Notes: generated from the sequence alone by a model not told the origin. Numbered from the stretch's first letter, positions 1 to 8,937 are shown. The stretch is DNA of 63,591 bases from Pseudonocardia sulfidoxydans NBRC 16205 (GCF_007989085.1 NZ_BJVJ01000034.1:1-63591), one strand, 5' to 3'. Numbers and translations: made by a program.

Positions 1-2
1 GG

Positions 3-104
3 GCCTGCGGCGACGGTGAGGTTGCGGCCGAGAGGTCGCGCGCAATCTGACGGTCCGATCCTGAGCCTGCGGCGACGGTGAGGTTGCGGCCGAGAGGTCG
101 CGCG
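3..104. repeat. tandem 40-bp direct repeat, two copies
   Basis: Positions 3-42 and 65-104 are identical over 40 bases, separated by a 22-base unrelated spacer, so the period is 62 bases. The second copy ends directly before the decayed acetyltransferase reading frame. The first copy touches the window edge, so more copies may lie upstream. I do not recognise the repeat. The 22-base spacer is too short for an ordinary CRISPR array and no cas gene is nearby. Confidence 0.85.
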
Positions 105-107
105 GGA

Positions 108-590
108 TGGGGGCGAATCGGAATCGACATCCGCGACACCCACCTCGACGACGGCGACGCTCTCGCCCGGATCGACCTGCTCACCTGGAGCCCCGACAAC
201 TCACCCGCCCCGGCGCCGAGCTCACGTTCTTCACCGACCGCGTCACGCCCGCCGACGTCCTCGTCGCCGAGGTCGATGACGGTCGCAGGTTGGCTGACGT
301 CGTGGACGGGGCTGTCGGTTCCCGCGCACGGGCACGTCCGGATCGAGGGACTCGCCGTCGACCCCGCCCACCGGCGTCGGGAAGGCGCTGGTGCGTCCGG
401 CCGTCGCGAAGGCGGACCGGCAGGGCGCAGCCGAGGCGACCTCGCGGGTGCTCGGGCCCGACACCGCTGATCGACGGCTCTGCTCGGTGTGCGGGTTCGC
501 CGTCGAGGGCGTGCTGGTGGGGGAGTTCCGGATCGACGGGCGGCCCGGTCGACGACGTCGTCATGTCGGTCTTCCTCGGCGGCCGGCCGA
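108..590 (+). pseudogene. GNAT acetyltransferase relic (several frameshifts)
   Basis: Pieces of a GNAT N-acetyltransferase can be read in order only by changing frame at least four times. One frame gives IDIRDTHLDDGDALARIDLL (from about 120), the next FFTDRVTPADVLVAEVDDGR (from about 227). Then comes the acetyl-CoA-binding region IEGLAVDPAHRRR (from about 342), continuing in a third frame as VGKALVRPAVAKADRQGA and RRLCSVCGFAVEGVLVGEF. The end VDDVVMSVFLGG is in yet another frame. The order and the 'LAVDPAHRR-GVGKALV' signature followed by 'CGF-VEG' are typical of GNAT enzymes. No intact ORF covers it, so I call it inactive. Confidence 0.75.
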
Positions 591-599
591 TGCCGCCCC

Positions 600-890
600 C
601 GCGGCAGGCACGTGCCGACGAGTTCGACCACGTCGACGCGACCCGGGCGAGGCTGCGGACGGTCGAGGCCTCGGCCGCGGTGCTGCGCCGACCGGGCGAG
701 GTCGTGGCGGCGGTGCCGGCGGCTCCGGACGTCCCGTGGCGGCGACGGCGTTGCAGGTTCGCGCGGTGTCGGGGAGGACGAGGCGCCTGCGGTCCTGCAG
801 TTGCAGTGGGGCCGGCTCATCCGCGACACCCTGCCTCTCACATCGACGACGAGGTCCGGGGTGATGCGTGAGGAGCTGCGAGGCTTGGGT
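600..890 (+). pseudogene. relic resembling the GyrA/ParC coiled-coil (tower) segment
   Basis: One frame reads DHVDATRARLRTVEASAAVL followed by EVVAAV-AAPDV (about 617-730). After frame changes come GEDEAPAVLQLQWGRLIRDT (about 772-830), HIDDEV and MREEL. The succession 'helix - E V V A x V R A A P D - G x x E D E A x A V L x L Q x x R L - I D D E V' parallels the part of GyrA/ParC with 'DEVIALIRAS...FGLSEIQARAILDMRLQRLT'. Small stand-alone proteins with this segment exist in actinobacteria as far as I know. Several frameshifts are needed, so it is a relic. The family match is by eye only. Confidence 0.5.
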
Positions 891-953
891 GAGCCGGCAT
901 ACGACCCACGCCGTGCGGGTTCTCGACCTACTCGGTCGTGCCTGCCGAGGCTC

Positions 954-993
954 GTGAGCGGCAATAGTCGCTATAGCGACTATTGCCGCTCAC
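954..993. repeat. type A 40-bp palindrome, copy 1 (perfect)
   Basis: Perfect inverted repeat without loop. The half-site is GTGAGCGGCAATAGTCGCTA followed by its exact reverse complement. It lies between the decayed frames and the TetR gene. Five related copies occur at 5371, 8934, 15827, 23877 and 36902. Five of the six copies are followed by A and a short G run. Confidence 0.95.
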
Positions 994-1047
994 AGGGGTC
1001 GGGGTGAGCGCCGCGGGCGAGCACGTAGCGGGACCGTCCGCGAGCGT

Positions 1048-1086
1048 TGTCCTGATGGTGAACTCGGATTCAGATAGGGTCGTCGG
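1048..1086 (+). promoter_or_regulatory. tetR promoter with operator TGAA-N6-TTCA
   Basis: Positions 1059-1072 read TGAACTCGGATTCA, an inverted repeat TGAA-N6-TTCA. A -10-like TAGGGT lies at 1075-1080 and the ATG follows at 1087, six bases later, which predicts a leaderless mRNA. The same operator and the same AGGGTCG block recur upstream of the SDR gene (1720-1747). Autoregulation by the TetR protein is inferred. Confidence 0.6.
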
Positions 1087-1716
1087 ATGGACGTGGGGCG
1101 GGAGGTGCGCGAGCCGCCGCGCACGGCGCGGGGGTTGCGTACCCGGGCGACGCTGGTGGCGGCGGCGCGGCGGGTGTTCGAGCGGCAGGGCTATCTCGAC
1201 GCGAAGCTCACCGACATCACGCGTGAGGCGGAGTGCGCCGTCGGCTCGTTCTACACGTACTTCACGAACAAGGAGGAGATCTTCGCCGCGGTCCTGGAGG
1301 AGGCCAAGGAGGAGATGCTGCACCCGAACGTCCGGGAGATGACGGGTACCGACGACCCGGTCGCCGTCATCAGGGCGGCGAACCGCGCCTACCTGGAGTC
1401 GTACGCGCGGAACGCGAAGCTGATGCGGCTGCTCGACCAGGTCGCGGAGATCGACGAGAGCGTGCGGGCACTGCGGCGCCGGCGCAGCGAGGCGTTCACG
1501 AAGCGGAACGCGCGGGCGATCCGGGAGCTGCAGGTGCGCGGGGTGGCCGATCCGGAGCTGGATTCGCTGCTGTCGGCGACGGCGCTGTCGAGCATGGTCA
1601 GCCGGATGGCGCAGCTGACGTTCGTGCAGGGCGAGCCGTGGGAGCTGGACGAGCTCGTCGAGACCCTCACCCGGTTGTGGACGAACGCGCTGCGGATCAC
1701 GCCACGGCCGGATTGA
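1087..1716 (+). CDS. TetR/AcrR family transcriptional regulator
   Basis: 209 aa, normal length for TetR regulators. The N-terminal three-helix DNA-binding domain covers about residues 18-65, with the recognition region LTDITREAECAVGSFYTYFT (41-60) followed by NKEEIF. The all-helical C-terminal half is the presumed ligand-binding and dimer domain. It sits directly upstream of an SDR and an acyl-CoA dehydrogenase. The same TGAA-N6-TTCA operator precedes both transcription units, so it probably represses itself and that operon in response to an acyl-CoA or similar metabolite (inference). The ATG at 1087 is chosen because of its distance from the TAGGGT box. Confidence 0.9.
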   Translation: MDVGREVREPPRTARGLRTRATLVAAARRVFERQGYLDAKLTDITREAECAVGSFYTYFTNKEEIFAAVLEEAKEEMLHPNVREMTGTDDPVAVIRAANRAYLESYARNAKLMRLLDQVAEIDESVRALRRRRSEAFTKRNARAIRELQVRGVADPELDSLLSATALSSMVSRMAQLTFVQGEPWELDELVETLTRLWTNALRITPRPD

Positions 1717-1747
1717 ACATGAATCTGGTTTCAGCTTAGGGTCGGTA
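1713..1747 (+). promoter_or_regulatory. SDR-ACAD operon promoter with second TetR operator
   Basis: TTGAAC at 1713-1718 and TAGGGT at 1737-1742 form a -35/-10 pair with an 18-base spacer. The spacer contains TGAATCTGGTTTCA (1720-1733), the second copy of the TGAA-N6-TTCA inverted repeat. An operator placed between -35 and -10 fits simple repression. The promoter overlaps the end of tetR. Confidence 0.6.
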
Positions 1748-1770
1748 GGTCGCCGGACGAGGAGGTCGCT

Positions 1771-2595
1771 GTGCGGGTCGCTGGGAAGGTCGCCGTCGTC
1801 ACCGGCGGCGGGGGCGGGATCGGTGCCGCGCTCGCCGCCGCACTGGCCGGGGCGGGCGCCCGGGTCGTCGTCTCCGACATCGACGGGGCCGCCGCCGAGC
1901 GGGTCGCAGCCGACGCGGACGCGGCCGCGGGCGCCCATGTCGCAGTCGGCGCCGCTGCGGACGCCGCCGACGCCGACGCGATCGCCGCGCTGATCGCCCT
2001 CGCCGGGCAGGAGTTCGGGCCCGTCGACATCTACTGCGCCAACGCCGGCATCGGCCCGAGGGGCGGTCTCGACGCCGCCGAGTCGGAGTGGGACCGGGCG
2101 ATCGAGGTCAACGTCCGCGCGCACGTCCGCGCCGCGAAGCTGCTCGTCCCCGGCTGGGTCGAGCGCGGCGAGGGCTACTTCGTCACGACGGCGTCGGCCG
2201 CGGGGCTGCTCACCCAGATCGGGTCGGCGGCCTACGCCGTCACCAAGCACGCCGTTGTCGGCTTCGCCGAATGGCTCTCGATCACCTACGGCGACGCGGG
2301 TGTGCGGGTGAGCTGCCTGTGCCCCATGGGCGTCGACACCGACATGCTGCGCGCCGCCACCGGATCCGAGGACCCGATGGGCGCGGCGGCCGGCCGGTCG
2401 GTGGTCGAGGCGGGGACGGTGCTGCAGCCCGCCGAGGTCGCCGAGACCGTCCTCGCCGCGATCGACGACGAGCGCTTCCTCGTGCTGCCCCACCCCGAGG
2501 TGCTGGAGATGTACCGGCGCAAGGGCTCCGACTACGACCGTTGGCTGCGCGGGATGCGTCGTTACCAGGCGTCCCTGCTCGGTCCCGAATCCTGA
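1771..2595 (+). CDS. short-chain dehydrogenase/reductase (SDR)
   Basis: 274 aa, Rossmann-fold NAD(P)-dependent oxidoreductase of the classical SDR family. The cofactor motif TGGGGGIG is at residues 11-18 and NAG at 91-93. The catalytic Ser-Tyr-Lys set is S142 (TASAAG), Y155 and K159 (YAVTK). Asp at the end of beta-2 (VVVSDID) suggests NAD preference. Start is GTG; an acyl-CoA dehydrogenase follows 15 bases after the stop, so the two are co-transcribed. The substrate is unknown; a hydroxyacyl- or alcohol-type intermediate of a lipid-like degradation pathway is plausible from context. Confidence 0.9.
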   Translation: MRVAGKVAVVTGGGGGIGAALAAALAGAGARVVVSDIDGAAAERVAADADAAAGAHVAVGAAADAADADAIAALIALAGQEFGPVDIYCANAGIGPRGGLDAAESEWDRAIEVNVRAHVRAAKLLVPGWVERGEGYFVTTASAAGLLTQIGSAAYAVTKHAVVGFAEWLSITYGDAGVRVSCLCPMGVDTDMLRAATGSEDPMGAAAGRSVVEAGTVLQPAEVAETVLAAIDDERFLVLPHPEVLEMYRRKGSDYDRWLRGMRRYQASLLGPES

Positions 2596-2610
2596 CCTGG
2601 GAGAAGAGCC

Positions 2611-3834
<1,224 letters not shown>

Positions 3835-3896
3835 CGACGGGAAAGCGCCGGTCGGAGGGGGTTTCCGGGGGCGTGGCGCGCGGTAGTCTCGCGTGC

Positions 3897-4316
3897 GTGG
3901 CGGGAACCAGTCCGCTGTGGGTGGGGCTGACGATCTACGCACTGGTCACACTCGCGCCGACGCTGATCTTCTGGGCGGCCCTGCGGGTGCCGTCCGTCCT
4001 CGCCGCGCGCCGTCGCCGGTCCGTCGGGGTCCCGTCCCGGCCGCCCATCGAGGACCTGGTCGCCGACCTGCGGCGGCTGCGGCGCAACCTGCGTGCGGGG
4101 GGATCGGGGAGCCGGGTCCGGCGGGTCGCGTTGCAGTCCGCGTACGACGACGTGCTGCTCGAGGTGTGCGAGGCGGTCGGCGTCGACACCGCGCGGCTCG
4201 CCGCCACACCGGAACAGGGATCGGAACGTGCGTTCGCCCGGCTCGTGGCCGAGGCCGACCTGGAGTCGTCGGGCATCGAGCTCGACCAGGCGGGCGGAGG
4301 CCGCGCGGCGGCATGA
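3897..4316 (+). CDS. small membrane-anchored hypothetical protein
   Basis: 139 aa. Residues about 5-30 form one hydrophobic helix (PLWVGLTIYALVTLAPTLIF) followed by a basic stretch and a soluble helical C-terminal region. I chose the GTG at 3897 because TAGTCT (3884-3889) stands seven bases upstream, the usual leaderless spacing in this window. A longer upstream reading frame is antisense-like and overlaps the acyl-CoA dehydrogenase, so I do not accept it. No function is recognised; probably a conserved actinobacterial inner-membrane protein. Confidence 0.75.
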   Translation: MAGTSPLWVGLTIYALVTLAPTLIFWAALRVPSVLAARRRRSVGVPSRPPIEDLVADLRRLRRNLRAGGSGSRVRRVALQSAYDDVLLEVCEAVGVDTARLAATPEQGSERAFARLVAEADLESSGIELDQAGGGRAAA

Positions 4317-4336
4317 GGACCGTCACCCCGCCGTGG

Positions 4337-4352
4337 GTAAAGTGACCTTTAC
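4337..4352. promoter_or_regulatory. inverted repeat GTAAAG-N4-CTTTAC upstream of the YccA-like gene
   Basis: GTAAAG TGAC CTTTAC is a perfect six-base inverted repeat in otherwise GC-rich DNA, 73 bases before the GTG at 4425. A second imperfect inverted repeat, CGTGC...GCACG, lies at about 4378-4395. They look like regulator sites, but no regulator can be named. Confidence 0.35.
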
Positions 4353-4424
4353 GTATGGGAACCGATCACGGGGACCGTGCGTTGAACAGCACGTAAGGCC
4401 CGACCGTTCTGTAGGAGGACCAGG

Positions 4425-5237
4425 GTGCGCACCACCAGCAACCCGGCGTTCCGCAACCTGCCCCAGCAGGGCGGATACGCCAACTTCGACCGCAACGCGG
4501 GCGCCATGGGCGCCGGCGCGGCCGCGGCCGATGCACGCGCCTCGCAGGGCGGCTTCGGGCCCGCTGCGGCCGGCGAGCGCCGGCTGACCATCGACGACGT
4601 CGTCATGAAGACGGCGATCACCGGTGGTGTCGCGCTCGCGGCCGGTATCGCGACGGCCATGTCCGGCCTGTTCGTGCTCACGCTGCCGGCGTTCATCGTC
4701 GGCTTCGTCGTCTCGCTGATCGTCATCTTCAAGCAGAGCAGCAACCCCGCGCTGGTGCTGATCTACTCGGCCGCGATGGGTGTCGCCCTCGGCGGCATCA
4801 CCGGGGCGCTCGAGCTGTCCGGCACCAACTTCGAAGGCATCGGCTTCCAGGCCGTCGTCGGCACCGTCGGCGTCTTCATCGGCATGCTGATCGTCTACAA
4901 GACGGGCGCGGTGCGCGTGACGCCGCGGTTCACCAAGTGGCTGATGGGCGCCATGATCGGCGTCGTCGTGCTGATGCTGGTGAACCTCGTGGTCAGCTTC
5001 TTCACCACCGGCGGCCTCGGTCTGCGCGACGGCTCGCCGCTCGCGTACCTGTTCAGCATCGTCTGCATCGGCGTCGCGGCGTTCAGCCTGCTGCTCGACT
5101 TCGACCAGGCCGATCGTGCGGTCCGTGAGGGTGTCCCGGCGAAGTTCGCCTGGTACATCGCCTTCGGCCTGATGACGACGCTCGTCTGGCTCTACATCGA
5201 GATCCTGCGACTGCTCTCGTACTTCCGCTCCAACTAG
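4425..5237 (+). CDS. Bax inhibitor-1/YccA family membrane protein
   Basis: 270 aa. A soluble Gly/Ala-rich N-terminal tail of about 55 residues is followed by seven hydrophobic segments (for example ALAAGIATAMSGLFVLTLPA and MGAMIGVVVLMLVNLVVSFF). The C-terminal WYIAFGLMTTLVWLYIEIL-RLLS is typical of the actinobacterial Bax inhibitor-1 group with a long N-tail. These proteins are thought to act as ion or proton leak channels in the membrane; the role in actinobacteria is not established. GTG start with AGGAGGACCAGG directly upstream. It is convergent with the thiolase gene. Confidence 0.9.
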   Translation: MRTTSNPAFRNLPQQGGYANFDRNAGAMGAGAAAADARASQGGFGPAAAGERRLTIDDVVMKTAITGGVALAAGIATAMSGLFVLTLPAFIVGFVVSLIVIFKQSSNPALVLIYSAAMGVALGGITGALELSGTNFEGIGFQAVVGTVGVFIGMLIVYKTGAVRVTPRFTKWLMGAMIGVVVLMLVNLVVSFFTTGGLGLRDGSPLAYLFSIVCIGVAAFSLLLDFDQADRAVREGVPAKFAWYIAFGLMTTLVWLYIEILRLLSYFRSN

Positions 5238-5294
5238 CCGCGGTACGGCCCCGACCTGAGGCCGGCCGGGGACATCCCCCCTTCCCGGCCGACG

Positions 5295-5333
5295 GCGCCG
5301 CGGACCCGCTCATCCGAGCCGGGTCCGCGGCGC
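5295..5333. terminator. hairpin terminator between yccA-like gene and thiolase
   Basis: GCGCCGCGGACCCG (5295-5308) pairs exactly with CGGGTCCGCGGCGC (5320-5333) across an 11-base loop. It is followed by a T-containing stretch (TCGCTGTTTCC). It sits 58 bases after the yccA-like stop and in front of the type A palindrome at 5371, in a convergent gap. Confidence 0.75.
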
Positions 5334-5370
5334 TCGCTGTTTCCGGGGTCGTTTCCCCAGGTCAGCGGTT

Positions 5371-5410
5371 GTGAGCGGCAATAGTCGCGATAGCGACTAT
5401 TGCCGCTCAC
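5371..5410. repeat. type A 40-bp palindrome, copy 2 (one mismatched pair)
   Basis: Same as copy 1 except for one base near the centre (CGCGATAGCG instead of CGCTATAGCG), which breaks one pair. It lies six bases from the thiolase stop codon in a convergent intergenic region, together with a conventional hairpin. Confidence 0.95.
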
Positions 5411-5415
5411 AGGGC

Positions 5416-6645
5416 TCAGCTGAGGCGCTCGAACAGGATCGCCATGCCCTGACCGCCGCCGACGCACATCGTCTCCAGGCCGATCGACCTGTCCCTGGCG
5501 CGCAGGCCGTTGAGCAGCGTCGTCGTGATGCGGGCGCCGGTCATGCCGAACGGATGGCCGACGGCGATCGCGCCCCCGTGGACGTTGAGCTTGTCGTTGT
5601 CGAGCGGGTCGATGCCCAGGTGCCGGGCCGACGGGATGACCTGCGCGGCGAAGGCCTCGTTGATCTCGACGAGGTCGACGTCGTCGATGGTCATGCCGGC
5701 GCGGGCGAGCGCCTGGCGGCTGGCCTCGATCGGGCCCAGCCCCATGATCTCGGGCGACAAGGCGGTGACGCCGGTGGCGATGACCCGGGCCAGCGGGGTG
5801 ATGCCGAGGTCGCGGGCGCGGGTGTCGGACATGACGACCAGGGCGGCGGCGCCGTCGTTGAGCGGGCAGCAGTTGCCGGCGGTGATCCGGCCGTCGGGAC
5901 GGAAGACCGGCTTCAGGCCGGCGACGCCCTCGTAGGTGACGCCCGCGCGGGGGCCGTCGTCGGTGGAGACGACCGTGCCGTCGGGCAGCGTCACGGGCGT
6001 GATCTCGCGGGCGAAGAAGCCGTCGGCGATGGCCTGCTCGGCGAGGTTCTGCGAGCGGACCCCGAAGCGGTCCATGTCCTCGCGGGTGACGTTCTCCAGC
6101 CGGGCGACGTTCTCGGCGGTCTGCCCCATCGCGATGTAGACGTCGGGCACGTCGCCGTCGAGGCGCGGGTCGGTCCAGGTGTCGGTCCCCGACTCCGCGG
6201 TGGCGACGGTGCGGGCCTCGGCGTCGGCGAACAGCGGGTTGTGGGTGTCGGGGAGGCTGTCGGAGCTGCCCTTGGTGAACCGGGAGACGGTCTCGACACC
6301 CGCGGAGACGAACACGTCGCCCTCGCCGGCGCGGATGGCGTGCAGGGCCATCCGGGTCGTCTGGACCGACGAGGAGCAGTAGCGGGTGATCGTCGTGCCG
6401 GGGACGGTGTCGAGCCCGAGCTCGACGGCGACGGCGCGGGCCATGTTGAAGCCCTGCTCGCCACCGGGGAGGCCGCAGCCGAGCATCAGGTCGTCGATCG
6501 TCGTGGGGTCGAGGCCGGGTACCTGGGTGAGCGCGGCGGTGACGATCTGCGCGGTGAGGTCGTCGGGCCGGATGGTCGCGAGTGATCCCTTGTGGGCGCG
6601 GCCGATCGGGGACCGGGCGGCGGCGACGATGACGGCGTCGGGCAT
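5416..6645 (-). CDS. fadA: thiolase family protein (acetyl-CoA acetyltransferase type)
   Basis: 409 aa, thiolase fold: condenses or cleaves acyl-CoA. The nucleophile is C90 in the ITRYCSSS motif. The C-terminal signatures are HGGAIAVGHPFG (H364) and the second catalytic cysteine C394 in ETMCVGGGQGMA. The start MPDAVIVAAA is chosen at 6645 because AGGAGC stands five bases upstream; a longer reading frame to 6729 is less likely. It corresponds in position to mycobacterial fadA3 (Rv1074c), next to the same downstream genes cbs/metB. Use of 'fadA' is by family only. Confidence 0.9.
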   Translation of the reverse strand: MPDAVIVAAARSPIGRAHKGSLATIRPDDLTAQIVTAALTQVPGLDPTTIDDLMLGCGLPGGEQGFNMARAVAVELGLDTVPGTTITRYCSSSVQTTRMALHAIRAGEGDVFVSAGVETVSRFTKGSSDSLPDTHNPLFADAEARTVATAESGTDTWTDPRLDGDVPDVYIAMGQTAENVARLENVTREDMDRFGVRSQNLAEQAIADGFFAREITPVTLPDGTVVSTDDGPRAGVTYEGVAGLKPVFRPDGRITAGNCCPLNDGAAALVVMSDTRARDLGITPLARVIATGVTALSPEIMGLGPIEASRQALARAGMTIDDVDLVEINEAFAAQVIPSARHLGIDPLDNDKLNVHGGAIAVGHPFGMTGARITTTLLNGLRARDRSIGLETMCVGGGQGMAILFERLS

Positions 6646-6728
6646 CAAAGCTCCTCGGGAGTCGGGTCTCAGGCGAACGAACGGTCGGCCGGTTGGAGGA
6701 AGCCTACGTCGCGGGACAGCGGGGAACA

Positions 6729-6751
6729 TCCCTGACGGGTTCTGTCAGGGA
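6729..6751. promoter_or_regulatory. inverted repeat TCCCTGAC-N7-GTCAGGGA between divergent genes
   Basis: A perfect eight-base inverted repeat in the gap between the thiolase and the divergent small oxidase. It ends on the first possible ATG of the oxidase gene. It could be an operator for one or both genes, or a hairpin. Confidence 0.4.
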
Positions 6752-6771
6752 TGAGCGGCAGGATGACGCCC

Positions 6772-7227
6772 ATGACCTCGTGGAGCGACGTCGAGCAGGC
6801 CGAACCGGAGTTCGCCGCGAAGGCGCGCCGGATCCTCACCGCGTACAAGCACCTCACCCTCGCCACTGTGCGCGCCGACGGGTCGCCGCGCATCAGTGGG
6901 ATCGAGATCCGCATCACCGACGGCGAGCTCACCTTCGGCTCGATGCCGGACGCGCGCAAGGGCGCCGACCTGCTGCGCGACCCCCGCTTCGCCCTCCACA
7001 GCGCCACCGTCGACCCACCGGACGACGCACCCGCGCAGTGGCCCGGCGAGGTCAAGGTGGCCGGGCGTGCACGCTGCACCGGCGACCTGACCGGGGCCGT
7101 CGAGGGGCTGGCGTTCACCGCCGACCTCCACGAGGTCGTGCACACCCACCTCAACGAGGCCGGCGACCGGCTGGTCGTCGAGTTCTGGCACCCCGGGAAG
7201 GGGCTGCGGCGCGTCGAACGCGAATGA
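6772..7227 (+). CDS. pyridoxamine 5'-phosphate oxidase-like (split-barrel) protein
   Basis: About 151 aa from the ATG at 6772 (in-frame ATGs at 6751 and 6763 would add seven or three residues). The sequence RRILTAYKHLTLATVRADGS followed by PRISGIEI and ELTFGSMPDARKGADLLRDP is the typical start of small F420/FMN split-barrel proteins of the PNPOx superfamily. I prefer 6772 because the inverted repeat at 6729-6751 overlaps the first ATG. The cofactor (FMN, F420 or heme) and substrate cannot be fixed. It is divergent from the thiolase. Confidence 0.8.
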   Translation: MTSWSDVEQAEPEFAAKARRILTAYKHLTLATVRADGSPRISGIEIRITDGELTFGSMPDARKGADLLRDPRFALHSATVDPPDDAPAQWPGEVKVAGRARCTGDLTGAVEGLAFTADLHEVVHTHLNEAGDRLVVEFWHPGKGLRRVERE

Positions 7228-7239
7228 GCACCAGCAGGT

Positions 7240-7266
7240 TGTCGATTCCGGAGCCGGCCGATCGTC
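7240..7266 (+). promoter_or_regulatory. candidate ECF42-type promoter for the DGPF gene
   Basis: TGTCGA at 7240-7245 and CGTC at 7263-7266, 17 bases apart, lie about 50 bases before the DGPF gene. Published work on ECF42 sigma factors, as I remember it, gives TGTCGA as -35 and CGA/TC as -10. The encoded sigma factor two genes downstream belongs to that group, so autoregulation is likely. Confidence 0.65.
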
Positions 7267-7313
7267 GTCATGATGTGCGGCACCCCGCCGCGCGGCACGA
7301 ACCGGAGGACCCC

Positions 7314-7673
7314 GTGAAGTACATGCTGCTCATCTACGTTCCCGAGAGCCGTACCGCCCCCGACCCCGCCGAGGCCGGGCCGATGATGGAGGCCTACGAG
7401 AACTTCAACAAGGCCGTCGCCGGAGCCGGCGTCTGGATCGCGGGCGACGCGCTGCACGGCACCGACACCGCCACCACCGTCCGTGTCGACGACGGCGGCA
7501 CCCGCCTGGTCACCGACGGCCCGTTCGCCGAGACACGCGAGATCCTCGGCGGCTACTACATCCTCGACGTCCCCGACCTCGACTCGGCGCTCGACTGGGC
7601 GGCCCGCTGCCCCGGCTCGCAGAACGGCGGCAGCATCGAGCTCCGCCCACTCGTCGAGTTCGCCGCGGGCTGA
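7314..7673 (+). CDS. YCII/DGPF-domain protein
   Basis: 119 aa. Starts MKYMLLIYVPE and contains the family motif LVTDGPFAETREILGGYYIL, ending in a ferredoxin-like fold ('CPGSQNGGSIELRPL'). DGPF proteins are the usual genomic partner and main target of ECF42 sigma factors; their biochemical function is unknown. GTG start with CGGAGGACCCC upstream. The stop at 7671-7673 lies four bases before the start of the sigma factor, so both are one operon. Confidence 0.9.
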   Translation: MKYMLLIYVPESRTAPDPAEAGPMMEAYENFNKAVAGAGVWIAGDALHGTDTATTVRVDDGGTRLVTDGPFAETREILGGYYILDVPDLDSALDWAARCPGSQNGGSIELRPLVEFAAG

Positions 7674-7677
7674 GCAC

Positions 7678-8937
7678 GTGCCCGACGACGGACGGGTCGT
7701 CGCCGGGGTGGAGGCCGTGTTCCGGGAGGAGCACGGCCGGCTCCTCGCGACGCTCGTCCGTGGCTTCGGCGACCTCGACCTCGCCGAGGAGGTCGCCGCC
7801 GAGGCCATCGAGGCCGCGCTCGTCACCTGGCCCCGCGACGGGGTACCCCGCAGACCCGGCGCCTGGCTGCTGACGACGGCGCGGCGCAAGGCCGTCGACC
7901 GGCTGCGTCGCGACAAGGGCTACGCGGCCCGGCTCGCCCTGCTGCGCGCCGACGCCGAACGCGCCGAGATCGTCGCCGCCCCGGCCGTCGACGACGAGGA
8001 CGTCCCCGACGAGCGGCTGCGGTTGTTCTTCGCCTGCTGCCACCCGGCGCTGCCGATGGAGGCCCGGACCGCGCTGACGCTGCGCTGCCTCGGCGGCCTG
8101 GACACCCCCGAGGTGGCGCGGCTGTTCCTCGTTCCCACCGCGACGATGGCGCAGCGCATCGTCCGGGCCAAACGCAAGATCCGCGACGCCCGCATCCCCT
8201 TCCGCGTCCCCGCCACCGAGGAGCTGGCCGAGCGGCTGCCCGGCGTCCTACGGGTGCTCTACCTCGTGTTCACCGAGGGGTACGCCGCCGGCACGGGCGC
8301 CGGGCTGCAACGGCTCGACCTCGTCGACGAGGCCGTCCGGCTCACCCGCATCCTGCTGCGGCTGCTCCCCGCCGAACGGGACGTCGCCGGGCTGCTCGGG
8401 CTGATGCTGCTGGTCGACGCCCGCCGCGAGGCCCGCGTCGACGGGACCGGCCGGCTGGTCCTGCTCGCCGACCAGGACCGCGGCCGCTGGGACCGCGCCC
8501 GGATCGAGGAGGGCCAGGCGCTGGTCGTGCGGGCGCTGACCGGCGGCGACCCCGGACCGTACGGGGTGCAGGCGGCGATCGCGGCGCTGCACGTCGAGGC
8601 CGCGGACGTCGAGACCACCGACTGGCCGCAGATCGTCGCGCTCTACGACGTCCTCGCGCGGATCGAGCCGTCGCCGGCGGTCGAGCTCAACCGGGCGATC
8701 GCCGTCGCCATGCGGGACGGGCCCGCCGCGGGTCTGGCGCTGCTCGACGCCCTGCGCGACGAACCGCGGCTGCGGGGCGGGCACCTGCTGCCGGCGGCGC
8801 GGGCCGACCTGCTGCGCCGGCTCGGCTGCGTCGAGGAGGCCGCGGCGGAGTACCGGGCGGCGCTGGAGCTCGTCGGCAACGACGCGGAGCGCGACTTCCT
8901 GGCGGACCGCCTCGGTGAGGTGATGCCGGGGTCGTGA
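7678..8937 (+). CDS. ECF42-type sigma factor with C-terminal extension
   Basis: 419 aa, far longer than a plain ECF sigma factor. Region 2 covers about residues 10-80 (FREEHGRLLATLVRGFGDLD and PRRPGAWLLTTARRKAVDRL). Region 4 is at about 110-170 (LTLRCLGGLDTPEVARLFLV). The remaining about 240 residues are helical with TPR-like repeats ('PQIVALYDVLARIEPSPAVELNRAIAVAM'), which in ECF42 replaces an anti-sigma factor as the control element. Its DGPF partner is directly upstream. The stop codon TGA lies inside the type A palindrome at 8934. Confidence 0.9.
   Translation: MPDDGRVVAGVEAVFREEHGRLLATLVRGFGDLDLAEEVAAEAIEAALVTWPRDGVPRRPGAWLLTTARRKAVDRLRRDKGYAARLALLRADAERAEIVAAPAVDDEDVPDERLRLFFACCHPALPMEARTALTLRCLGGLDTPEVARLFLVPTATMAQRIVRAKRKIRDARIPFRVPATEELAERLPGVLRVLYLVFTEGYAAGTGAGLQRLDLVDEAVRLTRILLRLLPAERDVAGLLGLMLLVDARREARVDGTGRLVLLADQDRGRWDRARIEEGQALVVRALTGGDPGPYGVQAAIAALHVEAADVETTDWPQIVALYDVLARIEPSPAVELNRAIAVAMRDGPAAGLALLDALRDEPRLRGGHLLPAARADLLRRLGCVEEAAAEYRAALELVGNDAERDFLADRLGEVMPGS

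Noticed and set aside
3..104. CRISPR array tail
   Set aside because: Only two repeats, 40-base repeat with a 22-base spacer, no cas genes and no dyad typical of CRISPR repeats.
5371..5410. insertion-sequence or MITE ends
   Set aside because: No target duplications or transposase are seen, and paired base changes point to structural selection; a mobile origin remains possible but unsupported here.
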